NCBI GenBank assembly: GCA_964219345.1
Contig: CAXPPN010000001.1
Location: 1 to 33,044, forward strand
Source: UBA3537 sp964219345
Lineage (GTDB): Bacteria > Bacteroidota > Bacteroidia > Flavobacteriales > Flavobacteriaceae
Reading direction: 5' to 3'
DNA: 33,044 nt
The notes under the pieces are model-generated. The model had not been told where the DNA came from. It searched no databases and saw only the letters and a list, made by a program, of their open reading frames with translations. The first letter of the stretch is position 1. Every line of letters starts with the position of its first letter. The translations under genes and the position numbers were made by a program. This document shows positions 14,686 through 23,453 of the stretch, piece after piece.

Positions 14686-16780
14686 ACAATTAAATGTTGC
14701 GCTTATTGGGAATCCAAATACAGGAAAAACTTCTGTATTCAATGCCCTTACTGGATTAAATCAAAAAGTAGGGAATTACCCTGGTATTACTGTTGACAAA
14801 AAACAGGGAGTTTGCAGATTATCAAGAGGCGTTAAAGCACATATTTTGGATCTCCCTGGGACGTACAGTCTAAATGCTTCTTCATTGGATGAAAATGTAG
14901 TAATAGAGTTATTACTAAATAAAAATGACAAAGATCACCCCGATGTCGCAGTAATTGTAAGTGACGTAGAAAATTTAAAAAGAAACCTCCTTCTTTTTAC
15001 ACAAGTAAAAGATTTGAAAATACCAACCATACTCGTCATCAATATGAGTGATGTTATGGACCGAAAAGGTATTTCATTAGATATTGAAGTTTTAGAAAAA
15101 AAATTGCACACCAAAATTGCTTTGGTAAGTACTCGAAAAAATAGTGGAATTCAGCAACTTAAATCTCTTATTGAAAACTACAAAACCCTACCCACTCAAC
15201 AATGTTTAGACGCCTCCACTATTGATCCTGTTTATTTTGAGCGCTTACAAAAAGCATTTCCAAAACAAGAGCTGTATAAGCTTTGGGTGGTCATTACTCA
15301 AGATGTAAATTTTGGAAAAATTACTCGGCAGGAACTTGATGTTTCAAAATTTAAAACTAAATCATCTTCAGAGCTTAAAAGACTCCAACAAAAAGAAGCC
15401 ATTAAGCGGTATCAATTCATTAATAATGTTCTTAAAGAAGGGCAAAATATTGACCGTTCTAAAGCACGTGATTTGAGAAGTAAATTCGACAGAGTGTTGA
15501 CACACAAAATCTGGGGATATGTCATTTTCTTTATCATATTACTTACCATTTTTCAAGCCATTTATGATTGGGCAACCTTCCCAATGGATTTGATAGATAC
15601 CACCTTTGCAGGAATTGCAGAATGGGTTAAAAATACTTTTCCAAATGGAGGAAAAGTCACCGATTTGTTTGCAGAAGGAATTGTATCTGGAATTGGTGGT
15701 ATTGTGATTTTCATCCCACAAATTGCCTTTTTATTTCTATTCATTTCCATTTTAGAAGAAAGTGGATATATGAGTCGTGTTGTCTTTTTGATGGATCGCA
15801 TTATGCGTAGATTTGGATTGAGTGGAAAGAGCTTAGTCCCACTGATTTCTGGAACAGCTTGTGCTATTCCAGCTGTTATGGCCACCAGAAATATTGAAAA
15901 CTGGAAAGAACGCCTCATTACCATTTTGGTTACACCATTTACAACCTGTTCGGCACGTCTCCCTGTATATCTCATCATTATTGCTTTGGTCATTCCTGAA
16001 GGGTATATTTTTGGGTTAAGCTATCAAGCATTAACCCTTATGTTGTTGTATCTTATTGGGTTTGGAATGGCTGTATTTTCAGCATATATTTTGGACAGGA
16101 TTATGAAAACAAATCGCAAAACCTTCTTTGTAGTTGAAATGCCAAACTATAAACTGCCTCTGTTGAAAAATGTCTTCATAACAGTATTTGAAAAAACCAA
16201 AACTTTTGTTTTTGAGGCGGGTAAAATTATTTTGGCTATTTCTATAATTTTATGGGTTTTAGCGTCTTATGGGCCTGGACAACAATTTAAAAATGCCGAA
16301 TCAATTGTAGCGAAAGAGTATGTCTACAGTTCAAAAACTGAATTGGAGGATAAAGTTGCAGCATACCGCTTGGAGCACTCTTATATTGGAATCATTGGAA
16401 AAACTATCGAACCCGTTATCAAACCTCTTGGTTACGATTGGAAAATTGGAATTGGACTTGTTGCATCTTTTGCTGCAAGAGAAGTGTTTGTTGGGACTTT
16501 GGCCACCATTTATAGTGTTGGTAGCGCCAACGAAAATGAAAGTATTGATACCATAAAAACAAAAATGTCTAATGAAACCTACAATGATGGCAGTAAGGTG
16601 TTTACATTTGCCTCTGGTATTTCACTACTCCTTTTTTATGCTTTTGCCATGCAGTGTATGAGTACCTTAGCGATTGTAAAAAGAGAAACAAAGAGTTGGA
16701 AATGGCCAATTTTACAACTTATTGGCATGAGTACAATTGCTTATATTTGTGCACTTATTGCCTTTCAAATTTTAAAATAA
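14678..16780 (+). CDS. feoB: FeoB, ferrous iron transporter with GTPase domain
   Basis: The 700-residue length is normal. The N-terminal G domain has G1 GNPNTGKT (11-18), NYPGITVDKK (33-42) around the switch I threonine, G3 DLPG (58-61) and G4 NMSD in LVINMSDVMDRKG. A helical linker follows, then the membrane part from about residue 275. This has two Gate-type blocks, GYMSRVVFLMDRIMRRFGLSGKS...PAVMATRNIENWKERL with its Cys-containing GTACAIP segment, and a second around LVASFAAREVFVGTLATIYS. It imports Fe(II) across the inner membrane. It is the second gene of a feoA-feoB-FeoB-associated operon. Confidence 0.95.
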   Translation: MSKQLNVALIGNPNTGKTSVFNALTGLNQKVGNYPGITVDKKQGVCRLSRGVKAHILDLPGTYSLNASSLDENVVIELLLNKNDKDHPDVAVIVSDVENLKRNLLLFTQVKDLKIPTILVINMSDVMDRKGISLDIEVLEKKLHTKIALVSTRKNSGIQQLKSLIENYKTLPTQQCLDASTIDPVYFERLQKAFPKQELYKLWVVITQDVNFGKITRQELDVSKFKTKSSSELKRLQQKEAIKRYQFINNVLKEGQNIDRSKARDLRSKFDRVLTHKIWGYVIFFIILLTIFQAIYDWATFPMDLIDTTFAGIAEWVKNTFPNGGKVTDLFAEGIVSGIGGIVIFIPQIAFLFLFISILEESGYMSRVVFLMDRIMRRFGLSGKSLVPLISGTACAIPAVMATRNIENWKERLITILVTPFTTCSARLPVYLIIIALVIPEGYIFGLSYQALTLMLLYLIGFGMAVFSAYILDRIMKTNRKTFFVVEMPNYKLPLLKNVFITVFEKTKTFVFEAGKIILAISIILWVLASYGPGQQFKNAESIVAKEYVYSSKTELEDKVAAYRLEHSYIGIIGKTIEPVIKPLGYDWKIGIGLVASFAAREVFVGTLATIYSVGSANENESIDTIKTKMSNETYNDGSKVFTFASGISLLLFYAFAMQCMSTLAIVKRETKSWKWPILQLIGMSTIAYICALIAFQILK

Positions 16781-16784
16781 TATT

Positions 16785-16913
16785 TTGAATACAATTGTCG
16801 AAACAATTATTATTAGTGTATTAGTCTTGTGTGCTATTCTCTTTCTTTTTCGAAAGAAAATAAGCCCCAAAAATCATGATAAAAATTGTGGAGACGGAAA
16901 CTGTAAGTGCTAG
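16785..16913 (+). CDS. FeoB-associated Cys-rich membrane protein (42 aa)
   Basis: The frame starts with TTG 4 bp after the feoB stop. It codes for one membrane helix (TIIISVLVLCAILFLF) and a short tail rich in Lys, Cys and Gly ending NCGDGNCKC, with Cys35, Cys40 and Cys42. This is the usual look of the FeoB-associated Cys-rich proteins found at the end of feo operons, proposed to help iron transfer or FeoB assembly. The 3' end overlaps the convergent ZIP gene by 4 bp. An ATT at 16782 could be an alternative start. Confidence 0.8.
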   Translation: MNTIVETIIISVLVLCAILFLFRKKISPKNHDKNCGDGNCKC

Positions 16914-17734
16914 CCTAGGGCCACATCGAGTGTCATCATTACAATAAAACCTCCAATAAAACCAAGAGTAGCAACATCAGTATATTTATCGCGTTGCGTT
17001 TCAGGAATTACTTCCTCTACTACTACAAAAATCATTGCACCGGCGGCGAAAGCCAAAGCATAAGGTAAAATTGGAGTAAAGAATGTAACTGCCAATGCAC
17101 CAACTACAGCTGCAATAGGCTCCACAATAGCTGATAATTGACCATACCAAAAACTTTTAAAACGACTAACACCTTGACGTCTAAGTGGCATAGATACAGC
17201 TATCCCTTCGGGAAAATTTTGAATTCCAATACCCAAAGCTAATGCTACTGCGCCACCAATTGTAGCTTCAGGTATTCCTGCAGCCACTCCGCCAAACAAA
17301 ACTCCAACAGCCAAACCCTCTGGAATATTATGCATGGTAATAGCCAAAACCAAAAGCGTTGTTCTGTGCCAAGGCGATTTCACACCCTCTTTTTCACTTT
17401 CTTTAAAATTGATATGCAAATGGGGAAGAACTTTATCCAAGCCATACAAAAATAGAGCTCCAAGACCAAACCCTACTGCTGCTGGAATCACTTTTACAAA
17501 TCCCTCTCCTGGACTCATTTCTATTCCTGGCGCAAGCAAACTCCAAAAACTAGCTGCTACCATAACACCCCCCGTAAATCCTAGCATACCATCGAGTAAT
17601 CCTCTGTTCATCTTTTTTAGAAAAAAAACAAGTGAAGCCCCCAATGCCGTTAAAATCCATGTAAAAAGAGAAGCATAAAATGCTGCTAAAACGGGGTCTA
17701 TGGATTCAAAATATTGAATAATTTCATCTAACAT
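16910..17734 (-). CDS. ZIP-family divalent metal transporter
   Basis: The protein has 274 residues and about eight membrane helices. The metal path is marked by TMHNIPEGLAVGVLFGG in helix 4 and GIGIQNFPEGIAVSMPL in helix 5, the signature HNxPEG/QNxPEG pair of ZupT-type ZIP proteins. A His-containing loop (LPHLHINFKESEKEG) lies before helix 4. It imports zinc, iron or manganese. The start is 1 bp after the stop of the DtxR/MntR-type gene (TGA-T-ATG), so the two form an operon and metal-dependent control is likely. ZupT-like specificity is not provable from sequence. Confidence 0.9.
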   Translation of the reverse strand: MLDEIIQYFESIDPVLAAFYASLFTWILTALGASLVFFLKKMNRGLLDGMLGFTGGVMVAASFWSLLAPGIEMSPGEGFVKVIPAAVGFGLGALFLYGLDKVLPHLHINFKESEKEGVKSPWHRTTLLVLAITMHNIPEGLAVGVLFGGVAAGIPEATIGGAVALALGIGIQNFPEGIAVSMPLRRQGVSRFKSFWYGQLSAIVEPIAAVVGALAVTFFTPILPYALAFAAGAMIFVVVEEVIPETQRDKYTDVATLGFIGGFIVMMTLDVALG

Positions 17735-17735
17735 A

Positions 17736-18392
17736 TCAATTGATTTTTACAAATAAATTATGGGTTACTTCTTTAGAAATAACCATTTGTGTTTTATTAA
17801 TTTTTATAGTCATTGATTCATCAAAAGCTTCTTTTGAAATGACTGTTATTTTTGTCCCTAAGGCAATATTATGCTTATCCAAATATTGTAAAAAATTTGA
17901 TGTTGAGTCCTTAACACCTATACAAATACAATTATTATTGGGTTCAATTTTGGATAATAATAACTTTTGAGTAGAGGGCATATTTCCGTCACAATCCGGA
18001 ATAGAATCACCATGAGGATCTTTTGTAGGATAATCTAAAAATACATCCAATTGTTGAGTTAGCTTCTCCGATTTGATATGCTCCAATTGTTCTGCGACTT
18101 CATGAACCTCATCCCAGGAAAAATTAAGTTTTTTAACTAAAAATACTTCCCACAATCGGTGTTTTCTTATAACAGATACAGCAGCCAATCGCCCTTTTTC
18201 TGTCAAATGAACCCCTCTATATTTTTGATAATTAACAAGACCTTTTTCTGAAAGTTTTTTTATCATGTCCGTCACCGACGATGCTTTAGTTTGCATTTTT
18301 TGAGCAATGGCATTGGTGCTCACCGAAGCATTTTCTTGCTTCGCCAAATGATAAATTGCTTTTAAATAATTTTCTTCAGATAAAGTTACCAC
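17736..18392 (-). CDS. DtxR/MntR-family metal-dependent regulator
   Basis: The protein has 218 residues. The winged helix is at 1-65 (SEENYLKAIYHLAKQENASVSTNAIA, VTDMIKKLSEKGLVNYQKYRGVHLTEKG). The dimerisation/metal domain follows (AVSVIRKHRLWEVFLVKKLNFSWDEVHEVAEQLEHI, then DYPTKDPHGDSIPD). The C-terminal ~65 residues form an SH3/FeoA-like domain (NIALGTKITVISKE...), so it is of the three-domain DtxR/IdeR type. It represses metal uptake when Fe(II) or Mn(II) is bound. The start is GTG, following a -7 element at 18410-18417. The 18-bp palindrome at 18425-18442 is its likely operator. It is co-transcribed with the ZIP transporter. Confidence 0.9.
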   Translation of the reverse strand: MVTLSEENYLKAIYHLAKQENASVSTNAIAQKMQTKASSVTDMIKKLSEKGLVNYQKYRGVHLTEKGRLAAVSVIRKHRLWEVFLVKKLNFSWDEVHEVAEQLEHIKSEKLTQQLDVFLDYPTKDPHGDSIPDCDGNMPSTQKLLLSKIEPNNNCICIGVKDSTSNFLQYLDKHNIALGTKITVISKEAFDESMTIKINKTQMVISKEVTHNLFVKIN

Positions 18393-18409
18393 AACATTAG
18401 ATATTTATA

Positions 18410-18417
18410 CAAATATA
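18410..18417 (-). promoter_or_regulatory. -7 element of the metalloregulator gene
   Basis: On the minus strand TATATTTG matches TAnnTTTG, 17 bp before the GTG start. The matching -33 region falls within the palindromic operator at 18425-18442, so a bound regulator would block it. Confidence 0.55.
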
Positions 18418-18424
18418 AATAAAT

Positions 18425-18442
18425 TTTTAGACTTGTCTAAAA
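18425..18442. promoter_or_regulatory. Metalloregulator operator (perfect 18-bp palindrome)
   Basis: TTTTAGAC-TT-GTCTAAAA is a perfect inverted repeat. It resembles DtxR/IdeR/MntR sites (TTAGG-type half-sites). It lies between the divergent regulator and TonB-dependent receptor genes and covers the -33 regions of both promoters. Autoregulation plus metal-dependent repression of the receptor is inferred. Confidence 0.75.
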
Positions 18443-18447
18443 TAAAC

Positions 18448-18455
18448 TACCTTTG
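18448..18455 (+). promoter_or_regulatory. -7 element of the TonB-dependent receptor gene
   Basis: TACCTTTG matches TAnnTTTG, 14 bp before the ATG. The -33 position (TTTT at 18425-18428) is part of the operator. Confidence 0.6.
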
Positions 18456-18469
18456 CAAAAAATCTATTT

Positions 18470-20764
18470 ATGTTTCGTGTATTAGCTGTTCTTCTTTTCA
18501 CTAGCTCAATCCTTTACGGACAAGGCTATAGCATAAGCGGTACAGTGAGATCTAAAAACGATCCTCTGCCATATGCTAATGTGATACTAAAAGGGATTAA
18601 AAAAGGCACCCTAACGGATGAAAAAGGGATATTTAAGATTGAAAATCTGCCCTCTGGGCGCTACACTATTGAAGTGTCTTTTACAGGGTATAAAAATACA
18701 ATTCAAAAACTAAATCTTTTAAATAAAAATATTAAAATTAATTTAAGTTTAGATGAGTTTTCTTCATTAGACGAAGTTTTAATTACAGGTACTAGAACAT
18801 TTAAAAGAAAAGTAGATTCTCCAGTTATTGTCAATATTTTAAACAGCATAGCTCTAGAAAACGTACAAGCTTGCACCTTGTCTGAAGGATTGAAATTTCA
18901 ACCAGGCCTAAGAGTTGAAACGGATTGCCAAACGTGTAATTACACACAGCTTCGAATGAATGGATTAGGAGGCGGATATTCTCAAATCTTAATTAATGGT
19001 CGGCCAATATTTAGCCCACTAACAGGGATGTATGGGTTGGAACAAATCCCCGTTAATATGATAGAACGTATTGAAACTATTAGAGGAGGAGGTTCAACAT
19101 TGTATGGCTCGAGTGCAATAGGGGGAGTTGTCAATGTCATTACTAAAACACCAAAAGAAAATAGTTTTAATATAAATTCTACTTATCAAAACATAAAAGG
19201 GTACGCAGATGATTATATCCTAAATGGAAATGGATCGCTTATTTCAAATAATAAAACCACAGGTGCTTCATTGTTTTTTAATCATCGAAATCGAGAACAT
19301 TATGATGCTAATGGCGATAATTTTTCTGAACTCCCAAAACTAAAAAACACTGCTTTTGGTGCTAATTTTTTCTTTTTACCCAACAAAAATCAAAAACTAG
19401 AATTAAATATTAGTAATTTATATGAATACAGATATGGTGGAGAAATGATTAATAAACCTGCACATTTAACACAACAATCTGAAGAACGTACCCACCGTGT
19501 TTTGATGGGTGGATTTGATTATCAAATCAATTTTAATGATGATAAAAGTTCATTGATTACATACGTTGCTGGACAACGTACAAATAGAAATCACTATACT
19601 GGTATTTTCCCAGAAAATAGTGATGCCATCAATACCCACTTGAACAATCCGCCATATGGAACTTCAAAAACGATAACGCTTCAAGGTGGAGTACAATTAA
19701 ATCATAGATTTAGAAATTTTATAAAAGGTAATAATGTCATTACGTTTGGAAGTGAATATTTGATGGATGATGTTTTGGATGAAATAAGTGCTTACAGCTA
19801 CAAAATCGATCAAACAACTAAAAATTTTGCAACATTTTTACAAAGTGATTGGAAAATTACACCTACCCTAAATTTACTTTCGGGGATTAGAGCAGATTAT
19901 CATAATTTAGTGGATAATATAATCTTTAGCCCTAGAGTTTCTATGTTATACAAACTCAAATCAAATTTTCAATTTCGAACAACATGGAGTACTGGATTTA
20001 GAGCGCCTCAGGCTTTTGACACCGATTTACATATTGCCTTTGCAGGCGGTGGAATTTCGCGAATTTCTTTATTAGAAAATCTTAAAGAGGAACGTTCCAA
20101 TAGTTTTAGTGCGTCAATAAATTATGACCAGCCAACAGAAAATTTCATTTATGGATTTACATTAGAAGGGTTTTATACGGCTTTAAAAAATGCTTTTTAT
20201 CTTGAACCACTTGTTGAAGATAACTTTGGAGAACGCTTTGAAAAAAGAAATGGTGACACGGCTAAAGTAAAAGGGGTTACATTAGAAATTAGAGCAAATT
20301 ATAAAAAGAAAATACAAATTGAAGCGGGATTTAATGTACAAACAAGTAAGTATGATACTGCCGTTGAAGTTATAGAAGGCCTCTCTACTACAAGGTCTTT
20401 TTTGAGAACACCAAACGAATATGGCTTTGCAACACTTAATTTTATACCCAATAAAAAATTTACCACAAGCATTAATTATGTATACACTGGCCCAATGAAA
20501 CTCGCTCATTTTGCCGGTGCTCCAGAACAAAACATTGATGCTTTTGTGACTTCTAAATCCTTTTCTGAATTTGGATTTAAATCTAGCTATATATTTAATC
20601 AAAATAAAACAAATACAGATTTTGAGCTCTTTGGAGGGATAAAAAACATTTTTGATGCCTATCAATCAGATTTCGATACTGGTAAAAATAGAGATAGTAA
20701 TTATATCTACGGTCCAGCCACTCCAAGAACAATTTTCATTGGTCTAAAAATGAGTTCCTTTTAA
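18470..20764 (+). CDS. TonB-dependent outer-membrane receptor (metal-linked)
   Basis: The protein has 764 residues. Signal peptide 1-18 (MFRVLAVLLFTSSILYGQ) is followed by a carboxypeptidase-D regulatory-like domain (about 20-95: GTVRSKNDPLPYANVILKG, GTLTDEKGIFKIENLPSGRY). The plug domain (about 105-225) has LMNG/ILINGRP and IERIETIRGGGSTLYGSSAIGGVVNVIT, and the rest is a 22-strand-type barrel ending in Phe. A Cys pair in the plug (ETDCQTCNYTQLR) is notable and may bind metal or form a disulfide. The shared operator with the DtxR/MntR-type regulator suggests import of a metal or metal chelate such as a siderophore or haem; the substrate is unknown. Its 3' end overlaps the convergent DnaJ gene by 21 bp. 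Confidence 0.9.
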   Translation: MFRVLAVLLFTSSILYGQGYSISGTVRSKNDPLPYANVILKGIKKGTLTDEKGIFKIENLPSGRYTIEVSFTGYKNTIQKLNLLNKNIKINLSLDEFSSLDEVLITGTRTFKRKVDSPVIVNILNSIALENVQACTLSEGLKFQPGLRVETDCQTCNYTQLRMNGLGGGYSQILINGRPIFSPLTGMYGLEQIPVNMIERIETIRGGGSTLYGSSAIGGVVNVITKTPKENSFNINSTYQNIKGYADDYILNGNGSLISNNKTTGASLFFNHRNREHYDANGDNFSELPKLKNTAFGANFFFLPNKNQKLELNISNLYEYRYGGEMINKPAHLTQQSEERTHRVLMGGFDYQINFNDDKSSLITYVAGQRTNRNHYTGIFPENSDAINTHLNNPPYGTSKTITLQGGVQLNHRFRNFIKGNNVITFGSEYLMDDVLDEISAYSYKIDQTTKNFATFLQSDWKITPTLNLLSGIRADYHNLVDNIIFSPRVSMLYKLKSNFQFRTTWSTGFRAPQAFDTDLHIAFAGGGISRISLLENLKEERSNSFSASINYDQPTENFIYGFTLEGFYTALKNAFYLEPLVEDNFGERFEKRNGDTAKVKGVTLEIRANYKKKIQIEAGFNVQTSKYDTAVEVIEGLSTTRSFLRTPNEYGFATLNFIPNKKFTTSINYVYTGPMKLAHFAGAPEQNIDAFVTSKSFSEFGFKSSYIFNQNKTNTDFELFGGIKNIFDAYQSDFDTGKNRDSNYIYGPATPRTIFIGLKMSSF

Positions 20765-21490
20765 ATTAAAATCCCAGTTCTTTTGAAGCTGTTCGTAAGC
20801 CTCTTGAACTTTTCTAAATTTTTCTTCAGCGCCTTTTTGATGCTCAGGCCCTAAATGTTGAACTTTGTCTGGATGATACTTTTTGGCCATTCGCCTGTAG
20901 GCTTTTTTGATGTCTTGTGGAGTTGCGCCTTTTTCGAGTTCTAGTATTTTATAGGCATTATTACTAGCATTATAAAACATCGCTTTTATACTTTCATAAT
21001 CTCTATGATTTATTCGTAGATAATTGGCTATACGCTCTATAACAGAGATTTCACTTGCTGCAACATGACCATCGGACTTTGCGATTCCAAACAAAAAATG
21101 AAGCAATTGTAAACGCGAAGAATGATCCATCATTTGCTGAATTTGTAAACAAACTTGACGTAGCGAAATATTGGACTGTTTGTTTATTTCTTTAAATAAT
21201 CTAAAGGCATGATTAGCTCGATCCTTACCATACATTTGTACAAATTGATAACGTACAAAATCCAATTCTCGTTGGTCTTGTTTGCCATCCGCTTTGATCA
21301 CTAATGAAGACAAAATGAGTAAACTCACTTCAAAATCTCCAGATTGTGTTGGTGCATTTGATCTAGTATATCTCTTTGTTTTTGAAGACGAGCAATCTAT
21401 TAAACTTCCCAAAGCTAATCCAATAATTGCCCCTATGGGACCACCAAAAGACCACCCTACAGAAGCTCCAATCCATTTTGCAAAACTCAT
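20744..21490 (-). CDS. TerB-like and DnaJ-domain protein (DjlA-like)
   Basis: The protein has 248 residues. Gly-rich hydrophobic residues 1-30 (SVGWSFGGPIGAIIGLALGSLID) give a membrane-associating N-terminus. A TerB-like helical domain spans about 50-175, with KADGKQDQRE and KSDGHVAASE as the paired acidic metal-binding motifs. The J domain is at about 178-235 (AYKILELEKGATPQDIKKAY, with HPD at 206-208). The layout is that of DjlA-type co-chaperones that stimulate DnaK. The start is ATG; a -7 element (TAGGTTTG, minus strand) lies at 21515-21522. Confidence 0.88.
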   Translation of the reverse strand: MSFAKWIGASVGWSFGGPIGAIIGLALGSLIDCSSSKTKRYTRSNAPTQSGDFEVSLLILSSLVIKADGKQDQRELDFVRYQFVQMYGKDRANHAFRLFKEINKQSNISLRQVCLQIQQMMDHSSRLQLLHFLFGIAKSDGHVAASEISVIERIANYLRINHRDYESIKAMFYNASNNAYKILELEKGATPQDIKKAYRRMAKKYHPDKVQHLGPEHQKGAEEKFRKVQEAYEQLQKNWDFNLKGTHF

Positions 21491-21514
21491 AAATTAAATT
21501 AAAAATTCAACATT

Positions 21515-21522
21515 CAAACCTA
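21515..21522 (-). promoter_or_regulatory. -7 element of the DjlA-like gene
   Basis: On the minus strand TAGGTTTG matches TAnnTTTG, 24 bp before the ATG at 21490. No TTTG is seen at the ideal spacing. Confidence 0.4.
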
Positions 21523-21601
21523 CGCAAATAAGTTTATTTTTTTTAATTGAATTTAACATTTATATCTCGTTTGAAGTCATACAACTTGAAATGCATTTAT
21601 G

Positions 21602-21609
21602 TATCTTTG
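21602..21609 (+). promoter_or_regulatory. -7 element of the bacilliredoxin gene
   Basis: TATCTTTG matches TAnnTTTG, 24 bp before the ATG at 21634. It supports the short start over the upstream in-frame ATG at 21547, which would lie before the promoter. Confidence 0.55.
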
Positions 21610-21633
21610 TGCTTTAATATTAAAAATAAATTT

Positions 21634-22044
21634 ATGTATCCAGCTGAGTTAGTAAAACCCATGCGTGAACAACTTACGCAAGTAGGATTTGAAGAATTAT
21701 ATAGTGCTGAAGCCGTTGATAATGCTTTAGCAAAACCAGGAACAACACTTGTTGTTGTCAATTCTGTATGTGGATGCGCTGCTGCCAATGCACGCCCAGG
21801 GGCTATACAAAGTTTACAAAACGAAAAACGCCCAACACAAACAGTAACCGTTTTTGCTGGCGTTGATAAAGAAGCTGTAGATAAAGCCCGTGAACATATG
21901 ATTCCTTTCCCCCCAAGCTCGCCATGTATGGCATTATTTAAGGACGGCGAATTGGTACACATGCTAGAGCGTCATCATATTGAAGGACGCCCAGCAGAAC
22001 TGATTGCAGAAAATTTAATCAATGCTTATAACGAGTTTTGTTAA
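21634..22044 (+). CDS. BrxA/BrxB-family bacilliredoxin
   Basis: The protein has 136 residues from MYPAELVKPM; a start at 21547 would add 29 residues of untypical sequence upstream of the promoter. It has the DUF1094/YphP thioredoxin-like fold with the active-site motif VCGCAAANARPG (CGC), plus FPPSSPCMALFKDGELVHMLERHHIEGR. This class reduces protein mixed disulfides with bacillithiol or acts as a disulfide isomerase in the cytoplasm. It ends just before a strong bidirectional terminator. Despite the name it is unrelated to BREX. Confidence 0.9.
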   Translation: MYPAELVKPMREQLTQVGFEELYSAEAVDNALAKPGTTLVVVNSVCGCAAANARPGAIQSLQNEKRPTQTVTVFAGVDKEAVDKAREHMIPFPPSSPCMALFKDGELVHMLERHHIEGRPAELIAENLINAYNEFC

Positions 22045-22050
22045 ATTAAA

Positions 22051-22079
22051 AAAGCCCTGAAATTTTCAGGGATTTTTTT
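22051..22079. terminator. Bidirectional terminator between bacilliredoxin gene and radA
   Basis: CCCTGAAATTTTCAGGG (22055-22071) forms a stem of at least 6 bp, with A-runs before and a T7 run after. It can end transcription in both directions for these convergent genes. Confidence 0.85.
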
Positions 22080-22094
22080 AGTTCTTTAGCATTC

Positions 22095-23453
22095 CTAAAT
22101 AAAATTCAACAAATCTTCTATTTTTGACAACAATTGAATTTGAATTTTTGTCGATTTTAGACTAGACTTATTGTGCTTTGCAATAAAAATGGTCTCAAAC
22201 CCAAGTTTTTCGGCCTCCATAATTCGTTGGTCAACGCGTTGTACAGGGCGTATTTCACCTGACAAACCTACTTCTGCTGCAAAACAAAAATTTTCTGTTA
22301 TCGCATCATCGTTATTTGAGGATAGAATTGCAGCAACAACGGCCAAATCTATAGCAGGATCATCAACAGTTATACCTCCAGTAATGTTTAGAAAAACATC
22401 TTTTGCGCCAAGTCGAAACCCTGCTCGTTTTTCCAATACTGCCAACAACATATTAAGGCGTTTGGCATTAAATCCTGTTGCACTTCGTTGAGGCGTTCCA
22501 TAAACTGCAGAACTCACCAAGGCTTGCACCTCAACTAACAGTGGCCGCATCCCCTCTAATGTAACTGCAATAGCATTGCCAGAAAGTGTAATGTCTTTCT
22601 TAGAAATTAAAATCTCCGAAGGGTTTTGAACTTCCTTAAGCCCACTCCCTTGCATTTCATAAATTCCTAATTCGTGTGTAGATCCAAAGCGGTTTTTGTG
22701 GGCCCGTAATATTCTAAAAACATGATTTCTATCGCCTTCAAATTGTAAAACGGTGTCCACCATATGCTCTAGAATTTTTGGGCCAGCAATACTTCCATCC
22801 TTTGTAATATGCCCAATAAGAATAACTGGTGTGGCGGTTTCTTTAGCAAATTTCATCAATTCAGAAGTGCATTGTTTTATTTGAGAAACGCTACCGGCCG
22901 AAGCTTCTATAAAATCGCTTTGTAGTGTTTGAATAGAATCTATGACTAAAATATCTGGTTCTAGACTTTCAATTTGCTTAAAAATATGTTGGGTTTTGGT
23001 TTCTGTTAAAATATAGCATTGCTCACCATTTGGATGAATACGTTCTGCGCGGAGTTTGATTTGTTTCTGACTTTCTTCCCCAGAAACATATAAAGTCTTG
23101 TAAGGCAATTTTAATGATAATTGAAGCATAAGTGTGCTTTTTCCAATGCCTGGCTCTCCCCCTAGAAGTATCAACGACCCAGGAACAATTCCACCGCCTA
23201 AAACTCTATTGAGTTCATTGTCTGTGGTGTTTAATCTTGGTGTTTTGCTCGTATCAATTTCAGAAATTTTTAATGGTTTTGATACGCGTTCATTAGAAAA
23301 GGAAGTTGAAGATTTCCAATCGCTTTTATCTGGTTTTTGTACAACTTCTTCAACAATTGTATTCCACGATTTACAGGACGTACATTGCCCCTGCCATTTC
23401 GCATATTGAGCGCCACAATTCTGACAAAAAAATGTTGTTTTTACCTTTGCCAT
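22095..23453 (-). CDS. radA: RadA, DNA repair ATPase
   Basis: The 452-residue length is normal. The N-terminal zinc finger is C10-x2-C13...C24-x2-C27 (FFCQNCGAQY...GQCTSCKSW). The RecA-like core has Walker A GGEPGIGKST (98-107) and the RadA-specific KNRFG at 253-257. The C-terminal Lon-type domain follows (GNAIAVTLEGMRPLLVEVQAL, then DPAIDLAVVAAILSS). It drives branch migration in homologous recombination. The start ATG overlaps the stop of the upstream esterase-like gene (TAATG), so the two are coupled. Confidence 0.95.
   Translation of the reverse strand: MAKVKTTFFCQNCGAQYAKWQGQCTSCKSWNTIVEEVVQKPDKSDWKSSTSFSNERVSKPLKISEIDTSKTPRLNTTDNELNRVLGGGIVPGSLILLGGEPGIGKSTLMLQLSLKLPYKTLYVSGEESQKQIKLRAERIHPNGEQCYILTETKTQHIFKQIESLEPDILVIDSIQTLQSDFIEASAGSVSQIKQCTSELMKFAKETATPVILIGHITKDGSIAGPKILEHMVDTVLQFEGDRNHVFRILRAHKNRFGSTHELGIYEMQGSGLKEVQNPSEILISKKDITLSGNAIAVTLEGMRPLLVEVQALVSSAVYGTPQRSATGFNAKRLNMLLAVLEKRAGFRLGAKDVFLNITGGITVDDPAIDLAVVAAILSSNNDDAITENFCFAAEVGLSGEIRPVQRVDQRIMEAEKLGFETIFIAKHNKSSLKSTKIQIQLLSKIEDLLNFI

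Noticed and set aside
15562..15993. 143-codon minus-strand frame within feoB
   Set aside because: It is fully inside a well-conserved gene and shows no domain.
21634..22044. BrxA/BrxB name as a sign of a BREX system
   Set aside because: This is the bacilliredoxin family, with a CGC thioredoxin-like site; the shared name is coincidence.
22171..22491. 106-codon plus-strand frame within radA
   Set aside because: It is a shadow of the radA coding strand with no promoter or family match.
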